The notes below the pieces were generated by a model. That model was not told the origin of the DNA and did not search any database. It saw only the letters and a program-made list of their open reading frames with translations. 64,000 nt of DNA. It comes from Campylobacter sp. (GTDB lineage: Bacteria > Campylobacterota > Campylobacteria > Campylobacterales > Campylobacteraceae). Of this stretch, positions 1-8,252 are shown piece by piece. A program made the translations under genes and the position numbers. Location: NCBI RefSeq assembly GCF_019423325.1, contig NZ_JAHZBQ010000001.1, positions 372,001 to 436,000 on the forward strand. Reading direction: 5' to 3'. Numbering within the stretch: the stretch's first letter is position 1; the number at the start of each line of letters is the position of its first letter.

Positions 1-538
1 TCGTAAATGCCTGCCGTGACGCAAAAGGGGTTAGCTTCGTGCCACCTCCTGCTAGGATTACGATTATTGCGCCGTGCTCGCCTAGGCGCTCAAATAATTT
101 TTGATGTCCAAGGTGCATGCCGTCGAAGTTACCGATCGCTACAGCGCGCACATTATCGCGGTTTGCGCCTTGTAGCGTTGCGAAAATCTCGCCACGTGTG
201 AACTGCTCGCTTAGGCGCGCACGCAGCACTTCCGCACAAGCAGGAAGCGTGCCTTGAGCTTGCGCGTCTACGCCATTGCCGCAAGTGCCGCCATAAGCCG
301 TTTCGTTACTGCAAGCGGCGTCGGTGTCTGCTTCATCTGCGCGGTGCGCATCGCCGGTTTTGTTTTCGCTCAACTCTTGCCTTGGACGTTTGATATTTTG
401 AGATGAATTCTCCCAATTGCTTGTGAAATTCTGTTCCGTAAAATTTTTCAAGCTGGAATTCTGTGCTACGAAATTTTGCTCTTTAAAATTCCGCAGCGAA
501 GCCTCTGTATGGTCTTTGCCTGATTTTTGATTAGCCAT
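1..538 (-). CDS. ribF: Bifunctional riboflavin kinase/FAD synthetase, N-terminal part (cut by window edge)
   Basis: RibF makes FMN and FAD from riboflavin. Only the first 179 codons lie in the window; the gene runs off the left edge. The nucleotidyl-transferase signature AIGNFDGMHLGH is at residues 134-145. In typical RibF proteins this motif lies near the N-terminus, so roughly 110 residues are extra; they are Asn/Phe-rich with repeated NF pairs and then Ala/Gly-rich. The ATG at 538 overlaps the stop of the lipocalin gene by one base (TAATG), which supports this start and translational coupling. An internal start closer to the conserved domain (a GTG near residue 104) cannot be excluded. The neighbouring tlyA matches the C. 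jejuni order. Confidence 0.85.
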   Translation of the reverse strand, partial: MANQKSGKDHTEASLRNFKEQNFVAQNSSLKNFTEQNFTSNWENSSQNIKRPRQELSENKTGDAHRADEADTDAACSNETAYGGTCGNGVDAQAQGTLPACAEVLRARLSEQFTRGEIFATLQGANRDNVRAVAIGNFDGMHLGHQKLFERLGEHGAIIVILAGGGTKLTPFASRQAFT

Positions 539-1050
539 TATTGCTGCTTCGTCCAGACGATTTTTTTGGTGTCGTAGCCACTGTGCTTCGCCTTTTTGAG
601 ATAGAGGATGCGGATCGGCTCGGGCAGGGTTTTGGTGCGCGATAGGATGTAAAGCTCGCTCGTATCGGCGCCGAAGATCAGGGCGTAGCGATAGTCGCCG
701 TCCACCTGCGCCACGCGGTAGAGTGAGTCGGAAATCATGCCTTTTTGATAGAGCAGGCCTACGCTTTTATCGCCCGCAAACTCCAATACGTGCTGCTCGT
801 TTTCGATTTTACCAGAGCTTGTCTTAGCGGTTTTTAAAAGATTGATCGTAGAGTTTTTATCGATAAAGCACTCGTACGCGGTGTTTTGCAGCTCGCCACT
901 GCCCTTCATGCGGGCGATCTCGTACCAACCGCCGCTAAATTTAGCGATGTCGAAGTTTTTTACGATCGGCGCTTTTGGGCTCAGGCTTTTGGCGCATGAG
1001 CCCAAAAATAGCGCGCAAAACGCCAATATAATTAAGTTTTTAAATTTCAT
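538..1050 (-). CDS. Lipocalin family (Blc-like) lipoprotein
   Basis: This 170-residue protein starts with a lipoprotein signal peptide ending in the lipobox LGSC (Cys19), so it should be exported and lipid-anchored. Right after the anchor comes FSGGWYEIARM, the GxW-type first conserved region of lipocalins of the Blc/apolipoprotein D group. Bacterial Blc proteins are thought to bind lysophospholipids or other small hydrophobic ligands; the ligand here is unknown. The start overlaps the end of tlyA by 11 bases and the stop overlaps the start of ribF, so it sits inside a tightly packed operon. The length is normal for the family. Confidence 0.8.
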   Translation of the reverse strand: MKFKNLIILAFCALFLGSCAKSLSPKAPIVKNFDIAKFSGGWYEIARMKGSGELQNTAYECFIDKNSTINLLKTAKTSSGKIENEQHVLEFAGDKSVGLLYQKGMISDSLYRVAQVDGDYRYALIFGADTSELYILSRTKTLPEPIRILYLKKAKHSGYDTKKIVWTKQQ

Positions 1051-2260
1051 CGTTCATCCTTTTTAGAAGATAGAAAAATTCCCTATTTCCCTCTTTACCC
1101 GTGATTTTGCAGGCGCTAGCGTACAGTACAGTAAGCCCCAGCTCGGCGCATAGTCGCTCAAATTTCGCCCGTGCGGCGCGCACTGCTTTTTCGTCCCTGA
1201 GCACGCCTTTTTTATTTCGCTTGATCTCCGTGCCGACTTCAAATTGCGGCTTAAATAGCACGATGAGAGCGCTTTTTGCAAGGCTTGCGAGGCTTTTTAG
1301 GATCAAATTTAGCGAGATGAAGCTCACGTCGCAGGTGATGAGATCAAATTTCTTCTCGCTTGCAAACTCCCTGATGTCGGTGTTTTCGCGCACGATCACG
1401 CGAGGATCGCGCCGCAAAATTTCGCTTAGCTGCGAGCTGCCGACGTCAAGCGCAGTCACGCTCTTTGCGCCGCGCTGCAATAAAATTTGCACAAACCCGC
1501 CGGTGCTACTGCCCACGTCCAAAACATCTGCTCCAGCTAAATTGAAAATATCTTTTTGCGAGGGCTTTGTTTGTACCAGCTCCGCGCTGCTTTCTCTGCG
1601 GCACATGCCCGCCTTGCCACCCGATTTGGAAGCTTTCGCCGCATTTAAAATCTCTGCCGTATCGGCGCCCGCGTCCGTTTGCAAAAGCCCTACCGTCTCG
1701 GCTCCTGTGCTCGTCTGTAAAAATTCCACCGTTTGCTTGCCTGCACCGGTTTGTAAAAGCTCCGCCGTATCGGCATTAGTTTTTGCGGTACGGATCGCCT
1801 CGGTAGTTGCTTTAGCGCTCTTTGTCGTCGCGGCAGCCGCGCTTGGAATTTTATCAGCCTCGTTCGCGCCTAAAATTTTATCCGTAGCCGCAAAATCTGC
1901 ACTTGAAATTTGCGTTGTTACTGCGCCCGCCTTTTGCGTAGCTGCCGCTTTACTATCCGCTCTTTTTGCGGTACTGCGCGGCTTTGAAATTTCTGCCGCC
2001 GAGTTAGACGAATTTGCGCCGCAGCTTGCTAAAAGCCCGTTTTCGGCTAGCTCATCCAAAAAGCCCGCAAGCTTGAGCGCGCCCCTGCTTACGTAAATTT
2101 GATCGGTCGCACTGATTTCGCCGCTCTGCTCGGGCGCGATCTGCACAGAGGGCCTGTTTTGCACGGCGCCTCGCAGCAAAATTTTATCCTGCTTTATCAG
2201 CGCGGCAGCCTGATTTCTGCTGATTTTAAGCGTATTTGCGACGAGCAGATCAAATCTCAT
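1040..2260 (-). CDS. tlyA: TlyA family rRNA 2'-O-methyltransferase with a large internal insertion
   Basis: TlyA is an S4-domain plus Rossmann methyltransferase that modifies rRNA ribose; it was historically called hemolysin A. The S4 RNA-binding part is at residues 1-75, ending in SRGALKL. The SAM-binding part begins near residue 239 with ADVLDVGSSTGGF, and ITCDVSFISL follows later. Family members are about 230-270 residues; this one is 406 because about 160 Ala/Thr/Ser-rich residues separate the two domains. The insertion contains tandem 12-residue units beginning LQT at residues 169-204. The ATG overlaps the stop of the upstream ORF (ATGA). Function seems intact, since both conserved domains are complete. 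Confidence 0.88.
   Translation of the reverse strand: MRFDLLVANTLKISRNQAAALIKQDKILLRGAVQNRPSVQIAPEQSGEISATDQIYVSRGALKLAGFLDELAENGLLASCGANSSNSAAEISKPRSTAKRADSKAAATQKAGAVTTQISSADFAATDKILGANEADKIPSAAAATTKSAKATTEAIRTAKTNADTAELLQTGAGKQTVEFLQTSTGAETVGLLQTDAGADTAEILNAAKASKSGGKAGMCRRESSAELVQTKPSQKDIFNLAGADVLDVGSSTGGFVQILLQRGAKSVTALDVGSSQLSEILRRDPRVIVRENTDIREFASEKKFDLITCDVSFISLNLILKSLASLAKSALIVLFKPQFEVGTEIKRNKKGVLRDEKAVRAARAKFERLCAELGLTVLYASACKITGKEGNREFFYLLKRMNDEI
1649..1795 (-). repeat. 36-bp tandem repeat inside tlyA
   Basis: Three successive 12-residue units (LQTGAGKQTVEF, LQTSTGAETVGL, LQTDAGADTAEI) are preceded by a more degenerate unit (IRTAKTNADTAEL). They correspond to imperfect 36-bp repeats in the DNA. 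All lie within the interdomain insertion of TlyA and keep the reading frame. Confidence 0.8.
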
Positions 2261-2832
2261 TTTTTCTTTTCTCCGCGCCGCGATGAAATTTTAGAGCTTA
2301 CGCAGTTTTTGCGCAGCCTTGAGCTTAAAATTTTATCGCGCATAGCAAAGTCGCGTGCAGCAGTGTCGCAAGGCTCAAACTTTAACCCGCGCCGTGCCGC
2401 AAATTTAGCCATACTGCGCATTGTAAATTTCCGCTCGCCGTGCGTTGCAAATTTTATTTTGCCGCTAGCGAAAATTTTAAAATTTTTCCTATCGGCGCAG
2501 TGTTTTAGTGGTGCAAAATTTGAGATATTCTTGCTTGCAGCCGCACCTGCCGACATCGCGCTAGAGGTTTTGGTGTCGCGGCAGGCGGAGCCCGCCCGCC
2601 TAGCAGAAATCGCCTCTCGGTCTGCCGCTTTTGCACGCGCCTCGAAGACCTGTGATCTAGCGCCGACCACTCGATTTGTCGCTTTTGCTCTTGCCGCTTG
2701 CTCATGCGCTACAAAATTTTTAAAATTCTCGCGCTTCATAAAACACACAAGTGCCGCAGGGTGGAGATTGCTTTTAAAATTTAATCCCGCGCCGTTTGCG
2801 TGTGGGTTCGGCGCCGAGCAAAAAACCTTCAC
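2257..2832 (-). CDS. Unrecognised basic ORF between ligA and tlyA
   Basis: A 191-codon ORF fills the space between ligA and tlyA, with ATGA-type overlaps at both ends, so it is placed as if translationally coupled. The product is very basic (rich in Lys, Arg and Ala) and low in complexity, with repeated KF/NFK/KI patterns that come from AAATTT-containing DNA like that seen in nearby gaps. I see no known domain, signal peptide or membrane segment. In C. jejuni an unrelated membrane protein gene occupies this position, as I recall. It could be a real fast-evolving gene, or repeat DNA kept open because it links two genes. Confidence that it makes a functional protein is low. Confidence 0.35.
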   Translation of the reverse strand: MKVFCSAPNPHANGAGLNFKSNLHPAALVCFMKRENFKNFVAHEQAARAKATNRVVGARSQVFEARAKAADREAISARRAGSACRDTKTSSAMSAGAAASKNISNFAPLKHCADRKNFKIFASGKIKFATHGERKFTMRSMAKFAARRGLKFEPCDTAARDFAMRDKILSSRLRKNCVSSKISSRRGEKKK

Positions 2833-4835
2833 TCGCCGCTCCCCGCAAGCGTTTCAGGCTCGCTCTTGCCGGGTAAATTTGCACCGGGCGTCGCCAGGCT
2901 CGCAAGCGCTTCAAACTCGCTCTCGTCGATCACCAGCACGCCAAGCGAGCGAGCTTTTTGTAGCTTGGAGCCCGCTTCTGCGCCTGCGAGCACGAAGTCG
3001 GTCTTGGCAGATACCGAGCCCTGCACCTTCGCGCCCATCGCCAAAAGCCTGGCCTTAAACTCGTCGCGCGGACGGCTGAGCGTGCCCGTGATGACGACGC
3101 TGCGGTCCGTGAAGGCGCTTTTGACGGTCTGCATCTGGGGCGCGCGAGGCGTGATGATTTCGCTTAGATTTAGAATTTTTTCGCGATTTATCTTGCAAAA
3201 CTCCGCTAGGCTCCTTGCCATCGCCTCTCCAAAGCCCTCCAGGCGCAGGATTTCATCCTCGCTCGCATCCAGCCAATCCTGCCCGAATGCCGCGGCGATC
3301 TTGCGCGCGGCCACCTCGCCGATGTGCTCGATCCCCAAAGAAGCGATGAAGCGCTCAAGCGGCGCGTTTTTGCTCGCATTTATCGCGCCCAAAAGATTTG
3401 AAATTTTTTTATCCGCAAAGCCCTCGAGCCCCGCCAAATCCTGCGCGCTGAGGGCGTAAATATCGTCGATCTTTGAAATTTTGCCGCTTTCAAAAAGCTG
3501 CGTGATCGTCGCATCGCTTAGCCCTTCGATATTCATGCATTTTTTGGAGCAGAAATAGATCAGCGCGCCTATCACGCGCGCCTTGCAATCGAGGTTTTGA
3601 CACTTTATGAGCGCGCCTTCGTCAAGTAACTTCTCGCCGCAAACCGGGCAGCGATCCGGGCGCGAAATTTCACTCTGCGTGCCATCTCTGCGCTGTTTAT
3701 AAACGCTTGTGATCTTCGGGATCACGTCGCCGCTGCGGATGATGCCTACGAAGTCGTTTTTCATCAGCCCCAGCCGCGCAATCTCGTCGAAATTATGAAG
3801 CGTCGCATTTGAAACGTTCGCGCCGTCGATATTTACGCTATCTACGACGGCTACGGGGGTGACCGCGCCGGTGCGACCGACTTGCAGATTGATCTCGCGC
3901 AGCCGCGTTATCTTTTCGATCGCGGGGAATTTGTACGCGACCATAAAGCGCGGGAATTTCACCGTATAGCCCATCTGCGCACACTTTGAAAGCTCATTTA
4001 CGCGGATTACCATACCGTCAAGCATCAGGTCTTTGCTCGCGCGCATGCTATGCAGCGCCTCGTACGCAGCTCTGATCTCGCTTGCGCTCTTGCAGATGCG
4101 GCAAAACTCGTCGCGCAAAAAGCCGAGACTGCGCACGAACTCCATTATCTGCGAGTGCAGCGCAAAGTTTAACGAATGCTCGCCGACCCCCCACGGGATA
4201 AATTTTAACTTCCGCTTCGCTACGATCGCGCTATCCAGCTGCCTCAGGCTGCCTGCGGCGGCGTTGCGCGGGTTTGAAAACAGGCTCTCGCCGTTTGCGG
4301 CGCGCTCGTCGTTTAGCGCGTCAAAATCGCTCTTTGCGATCAGCGTCTCGCCGCGGATCTCGATCCTTCCGGCGTAGGGGATCTGAAGCGGCACCGATTT
4401 GATCGCTCTTGCGTTTTGCGTCACGTCCTCGCCTATAAGCCCGTCGCCGCGCGTCGCCGCGCTTATCAGCACGCCGCCTTCGTAGGTTAAATTTAAGCTC
4501 GCGCCGTCAAATTTGGGCTCGACGTAAAACTGCGCGCCGCTCTTCTCGCCGCGAGCTAGCCACGCTAAAAGGTCCGCGTCGTCGAAAATATCCTCCATCG
4601 ACCACATCTGCGCGCCGTGAGCGAGCTTGGAAAAGCCCTCGCTGATCGCGCCTCCGATGCGCTGCGTAGGCGAGTAGGGCAGCGCGAGCGTGGGATTTTG
4701 CTGCTCGAATTTCTCCGCTTGCGAATAAAGCTCATCGTACTCCTCGTCGCTTGCGATCGGCTTATCGTCGGTGTAATATGCCCGCGCCCACGCATTTAGC
4801 GTATCTACCGCGGATCTGTATTCATCGTAATTCAT
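2829..4835 (-). CDS. ligA: NAD-dependent DNA ligase
   Basis: LigA seals nicks in duplex DNA during replication and repair, using NAD+. The adenylation lysine is K108 in EPKFDG. The N-terminal Ia domain has the YYTDDKP and SDEEYDELY motifs. A four-cysteine zinc finger (CPVC ... CQNLDC) lies around residues 394-413, a helix-hairpin-helix region follows, and a BRCT domain occupies roughly residues 580-655 (VVITGTLSRPRDEF). At 668 residues it has the usual length. It is part of the minus-strand run downstream of kdsB, and its stop overlaps the next ORF. Confidence 0.97.
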   Translation of the reverse strand: MNYDEYRSAVDTLNAWARAYYTDDKPIASDEEYDELYSQAEKFEQQNPTLALPYSPTQRIGGAISEGFSKLAHGAQMWSMEDIFDDADLLAWLARGEKSGAQFYVEPKFDGASLNLTYEGGVLISAATRGDGLIGEDVTQNARAIKSVPLQIPYAGRIEIRGETLIAKSDFDALNDERAANGESLFSNPRNAAAGSLRQLDSAIVAKRKLKFIPWGVGEHSLNFALHSQIMEFVRSLGFLRDEFCRICKSASEIRAAYEALHSMRASKDLMLDGMVIRVNELSKCAQMGYTVKFPRFMVAYKFPAIEKITRLREINLQVGRTGAVTPVAVVDSVNIDGANVSNATLHNFDEIARLGLMKNDFVGIIRSGDVIPKITSVYKQRRDGTQSEISRPDRCPVCGEKLLDEGALIKCQNLDCKARVIGALIYFCSKKCMNIEGLSDATITQLFESGKISKIDDIYALSAQDLAGLEGFADKKISNLLGAINASKNAPLERFIASLGIEHIGEVAARKIAAAFGQDWLDASEDEILRLEGFGEAMARSLAEFCKINREKILNLSEIITPRAPQMQTVKSAFTDRSVVITGTLSRPRDEFKARLLAMGAKVQGSVSAKTDFVLAGAEAGSKLQKARSLGVLVIDESEFEALASLATPGANLPGKSEPETLAGSGE

Positions 4836-4958
4836 CTTGCGCTCGCATCTTTAAATTTTAAAATTCCGCGCGCCGCTAGAATTCCGCGTTCCGTTAAAAT
4901 TTTACGCTCAGCGGCGAATCTGTGTACTTGAATCGCTGCGCCGCACAACGAGTAAATT

Positions 4959-5681
4959 TTAAATTCCATTGCCGAACTCCTTTAGCGCGCGCTCGTAATC
5001 AGCCGGCGTGTCGATGCCGATGCTTTCGGTTTCGATACCTAACATCGCGATCTTCTCACCGGCGCTTATGGCGCGAAGCTGCTCGAGTTTTTCGGTATCT
5101 TCCAGCGCTGAGGCGGGCAGGGCGCAAAACTGCTTTAAATTTCGCACGCTGTATGCGTAGATACCGATGTGTCCGAGGTAGCATTCGCATGCCGCGCGCG
5201 GGTAGGGGATGAGCGAGCGCGAAAAATAGATCGCAAAGCCAGCGTTATCAAGTACTAGCTTGACTAAATTCGGATCCGCCGCCGCTTGCTGGCTTATGTA
5301 TTTGTAGCAGCTCGCCATAAATGCGCCCTTTTGCGTGATCATGGCGTGGGCGAAATCTTTAAATTTAATCAAATTTTCACTCTCGAAAAAGGGCTCGTCG
5401 GCTTGGATATTGATGATGATCTCGTTCTCCGCAAGCGCTGCGTTTGCGACCGCTTCAGCGATCCGATCGGTACCGCTTTGATGTTCGCGCGCGGTGAGAA
5501 CGGCGTCAAAGCCGTAATCTTGCGCGATCTTCAAAATTTGCGGCTCATCCACGGCGATTAGCACGCGGTCTGCCTTGGCGGCATTTTGAGCCGTTTTGAT
5601 AAACATCGGAACGCCATCAAACTCACATAAAATTTTATTTTTAAAGCGCGTCGAAGCAAGGCGCGCGGGGATTACTATCAT
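4959..5681 (-). CDS. kdsB: 3-deoxy-manno-octulosonate cytidylyltransferase (CMP-Kdo synthetase)
   Basis: KdsB activates Kdo as CMP-Kdo for transfer to lipid A. The protein begins MIVIPARLASTRF, the typical KdsB opening, followed by a substrate-binding SGTDRIAEA stretch and IINIQADEPF. An in-frame GTG 12 bases upstream would add four residues. I prefer the ATG at 5681 because it overlaps the thrC stop as ATGA and matches the family's usual N-terminus. The length of 240 residues is standard. With lpxK in the same run, it supplies lipid A/inner-core biosynthesis. Confidence 0.95.
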   Translation of the reverse strand: MIVIPARLASTRFKNKILCEFDGVPMFIKTAQNAAKADRVLIAVDEPQILKIAQDYGFDAVLTAREHQSGTDRIAEAVANAALAENEIIINIQADEPFFESENLIKFKDFAHAMITQKGAFMASCYKYISQQAAADPNLVKLVLDNAGFAIYFSRSLIPYPRAACECYLGHIGIYAYSVRNLKQFCALPASALEDTEKLEQLRAISAGEKIAMLGIETESIGIDTPADYERALKEFGNGI

Positions 5682-7255
5682 TTTTTTATCCACTCTATTA
5701 TGGCGTCTTTGATCTCGCTTTGCTCCACGACGCTGGAGTGTACCTGCGGCGCGCTAAAAAGGCGCGAGATCTGCGGCGGAATGTCGCTGTGAAATTCCTT
5801 CGAAAGTGCGATCATATCGGCTCGCTCGTCCTCGCAAGCCCTGCCTTTGATCGCGCCGATCATCGACGGCGTAAATTTAATCCACTTCGCAGTCGAGATG
5901 ATGAGATTTAGGCGGCTTTCGTCAAGCAGCTTAAAGCAGGTCGCCGTGTGCGGGTCGATCAGCACGCCGTGCTCACTTTCTTGCTTGATAAACTTAGCGC
6001 ACTGCGCATCGTCGCAAAAATCCGCTTCAAAGATCTCGCGCAGCTTCGCAAGCTCGCTCGCGCTAAGTTGATAAAATTTATCTCGCGCCAGGCTTTGCAT
6101 CAGCTCGCTTGTGCGCGCATCGCCGAATAGATCGCTAAGCAGCCGCTCGACGTTGGAGCTAATCAAAATATCCATCGCAGGGCTGATCGTGCGGATGAGC
6201 TCGCGTTTTCGTAGATCGTAGATGCCGCGCGTAAAAAGCTCGGTTAGGATATTGTTCGCGTTTGAAGCGATCTTGATTTTGCCGATCTTTGCGCCCATCT
6301 TTTTGGCGAAATACGCTCCTAGCGCGTTGCCGAAATTTCCGCTTGGCACTATGACGTCGAAGGTGTTAAATTTAGCGCTCTGTTTTGCGTTCTGCGCGCT
6401 GTTTGCGCCCGCCGCCGCGCCAAAATTTTTGCTGCCCGAAGCGTTTAAATTTTTACCGCACGCCGTGCACTGATCGCTTTGCTTTAAATTTTGCTCGGAG
6501 CTCAATACGCCGTGCTTTGAGAAATAGATACTAGCGTAGAGGTAATAGATGATCTGAAATAAAATTCTGCCGAAATTTACCGAGTTTGCGGCGCTTAGAT
6601 TTAAATTTGCCCGCGCGAGCTCGTTTTTGAAATCCTCGTCAGCTAGCAGCGATTTTAGAGCGCGTTGCGTATCGTCGAAGTTGCCGCGCACGCCTACAAT
6701 TTTAAGATTTGCCGCGCTTTGTTTAACCATCTGCTGGCGCTGTATCTCGCTCGTGCCGCCCTGCGGATAGAGGCAGACCGCTTTGATGTTTTCATCGTCC
6801 GCAAAAGCCTCCAGCGTCGCAGGCCCCGTGTCGCCGCTCGTGGCGCACATTATTAAGAATTTCTCGCCTCTGGATTTTGCGATGCTTTTTAAAAGCGCGC
6901 CGAAGGGCTGTAGCGCCATATCCTTAAACGCGAGCGTCGGGCCGTGGTAAAGCTCCAAAATATAGGCGTTTTCGCTTAGTTTTTTGATCTGGACGGGGCA
7001 GGCGGGATTTTCAAATTTATCGTAGCGCTTTAGCGCGCTCTCAAAGACCTCGCTGCTTACGTCAAAATCGAAGCTTTCAATGATTTTAAGCGCGATCTGT
7101 TTGTAGCTCAGATCCTCGCACTGCTTAAAAAAATCCTCGCTCAAAAGCGGCAGCTTCTCGGGGCTGAAAAGCCCGCCGCCGCTCGCGCTCGGATTTAGCA
7201 GCGCGTAGCTAAGATCCGCTTTTTGCGAAAAATCTCTCGTAGAAACCAGTTTCAT
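5678..7255 (-). CDS. thrC: Threonine synthase with a short insertion
   Basis: ThrC converts O-phosphohomoserine to threonine with PLP. The PLP lysine is K111 in TLAFKDMALQ, and the phosphate-binding loops ATSGDTGPA and VPSGNFGN are present. Between the YYLYASIYF helix and VPSGNFGN there is an extra segment, about residues 251-297, rich in Asn, Ala, Lys and Ser, with a CTAC motif; other ThrC proteins have only a short connection there. Total length is 525 residues against about 465-490 usually. It lies between argB and kdsB; the lpxK-thrC-kdsB order matches C. jejuni, with argB an addition. Confidence 0.95.
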   Translation of the reverse strand: MKLVSTRDFSQKADLSYALLNPSASGGGLFSPEKLPLLSEDFFKQCEDLSYKQIALKIIESFDFDVSSEVFESALKRYDKFENPACPVQIKKLSENAYILELYHGPTLAFKDMALQPFGALLKSIAKSRGEKFLIMCATSGDTGPATLEAFADDENIKAVCLYPQGGTSEIQRQQMVKQSAANLKIVGVRGNFDDTQRALKSLLADEDFKNELARANLNLSAANSVNFGRILFQIIYYLYASIYFSKHGVLSSEQNLKQSDQCTACGKNLNASGSKNFGAAAGANSAQNAKQSAKFNTFDVIVPSGNFGNALGAYFAKKMGAKIGKIKIASNANNILTELFTRGIYDLRKRELIRTISPAMDILISSNVERLLSDLFGDARTSELMQSLARDKFYQLSASELAKLREIFEADFCDDAQCAKFIKQESEHGVLIDPHTATCFKLLDESRLNLIISTAKWIKFTPSMIGAIKGRACEDERADMIALSKEFHSDIPPQISRLFSAPQVHSSVVEQSEIKDAIIEWIKK

Positions 7256-7376
7256 CTTTTTCCTTTTTAAAATTTTAAAATTTACGCCCGCCTAGGCGCT
7301 TTAAATTTGATCGTTTGGACTTTTTGCACGGACTTGCGGCATTGCGGTTTTACGCCCGCCGCATCCGCGCTCGCAC

Positions 7377-8234
7377 CTAAATTTCTTCCTTTATTAAACT
7401 TCCTATGCCGCCGTCCGTGAAAAGCTCAAGCAGGATCGAGTGCGGAATTTTGCCGTTGATGATATGCGCGGCATTTGCGCCGTTTCGCACGCATTGCAGA
7501 CACGCATCGACTTTGGGGATCATGCCGCCTGCGATCGTGCCGTCCTTTTTAAGCTTCGAAATTAGCGCGGCATCGAGCTTGCTGATTAAATTTCCCTCTT
7601 TATCGAGCACTCCGTCAATGTCGCTTAAAAATATCGCCTTGCTCGCTTTTAGCGCGGCTGCGATCCTGCTGGCGCAGAGATCGGCGTTGATATTAAAGCT
7701 CACGTTTTCGTCCGTCTCGCCGCCCGCAAGCGGGGCGATCACCGGCAGATAGTCCTTTTGCAGCAGGTCGTTTATCAGCTTGGTGTTTACCTCGGTGATC
7801 TCGCCTACGAAGCCGTATTTTTTCTCATCGAGGAATTTTGCCTTCAAGAGCCCGCCGTCCTTGCCGCTGATGCCGATTGCGGGCGCGCCGTTTTGGTTCA
7901 AAAGCGCCGTGATCTCTTTATTTACCGCGCCGCTTAGCACCATCTCGGTAATTTCGATCGCGTCTTTATTCGTTATGCGAAGCCCGTCCTTAAACTCGCT
8001 CTGCACGCCGATCTTATCCAGGATCTGATTGATCTTTTTGCCGCCGCCGTGCACGACGATGATCTTGATGCCGACCATATGCAAAAGCACGATATCGCGG
8101 GCAAAATCAAGCTTGAGCGCATCGTCGGTTTGCGCCGCGCCGCCGTATTTGACGACGAAAATTTTATCTCTAAATTTACGGATATAGGGCAGCGCGGAGA
8201 TGATTACTTCGGCGGTTTTGCTCTTTTTTATCAT
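7377..8234 (-). CDS. argB: Acetylglutamate kinase
   Basis: ArgB phosphorylates N-acetylglutamate in arginine synthesis. The 285-residue protein has the amino-acid-kinase signature VVKYGGAAQ near the N-terminus, VHGGGKKIN for ATP/phosphate binding, and the C-terminal GGMIPKVDA segment. The start has a good ribosome site (AAAGGAA). It sits between lpxK and thrC on the same strand with short gaps, so it is probably co-transcribed. I see nothing unusual in the sequence. Confidence 0.96.
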   Translation of the reverse strand: MIKKSKTAEVIISALPYIRKFRDKIFVVKYGGAAQTDDALKLDFARDIVLLHMVGIKIIVVHGGGKKINQILDKIGVQSEFKDGLRITNKDAIEITEMVLSGAVNKEITALLNQNGAPAIGISGKDGGLLKAKFLDEKKYGFVGEITEVNTKLINDLLQKDYLPVIAPLAGGETDENVSFNINADLCASRIAAALKASKAIFLSDIDGVLDKEGNLISKLDAALISKLKKDGTIAGGMIPKVDACLQCVRNGANAAHIINGKIPHSILLELFTDGGIGSLIKEEI

Positions 8235-8252
8235 AAAATTCCTTTAAAAACC

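Noticed and set aside
1101..2096. Long plus-strand open frame (331 codons) opposite tlyA
   Set aside because: It is the shadow of tlyA; the minus-strand product has clear S4 and methyltransferase motifs and fits the operon.
2099..3058. Plus-strand open frame of 319 codons opposite the ligA-tlyA link
   Set aside because: No ribosome site or protein-like composition; it overlaps ligA and the small basic ORF on the opposite strand.
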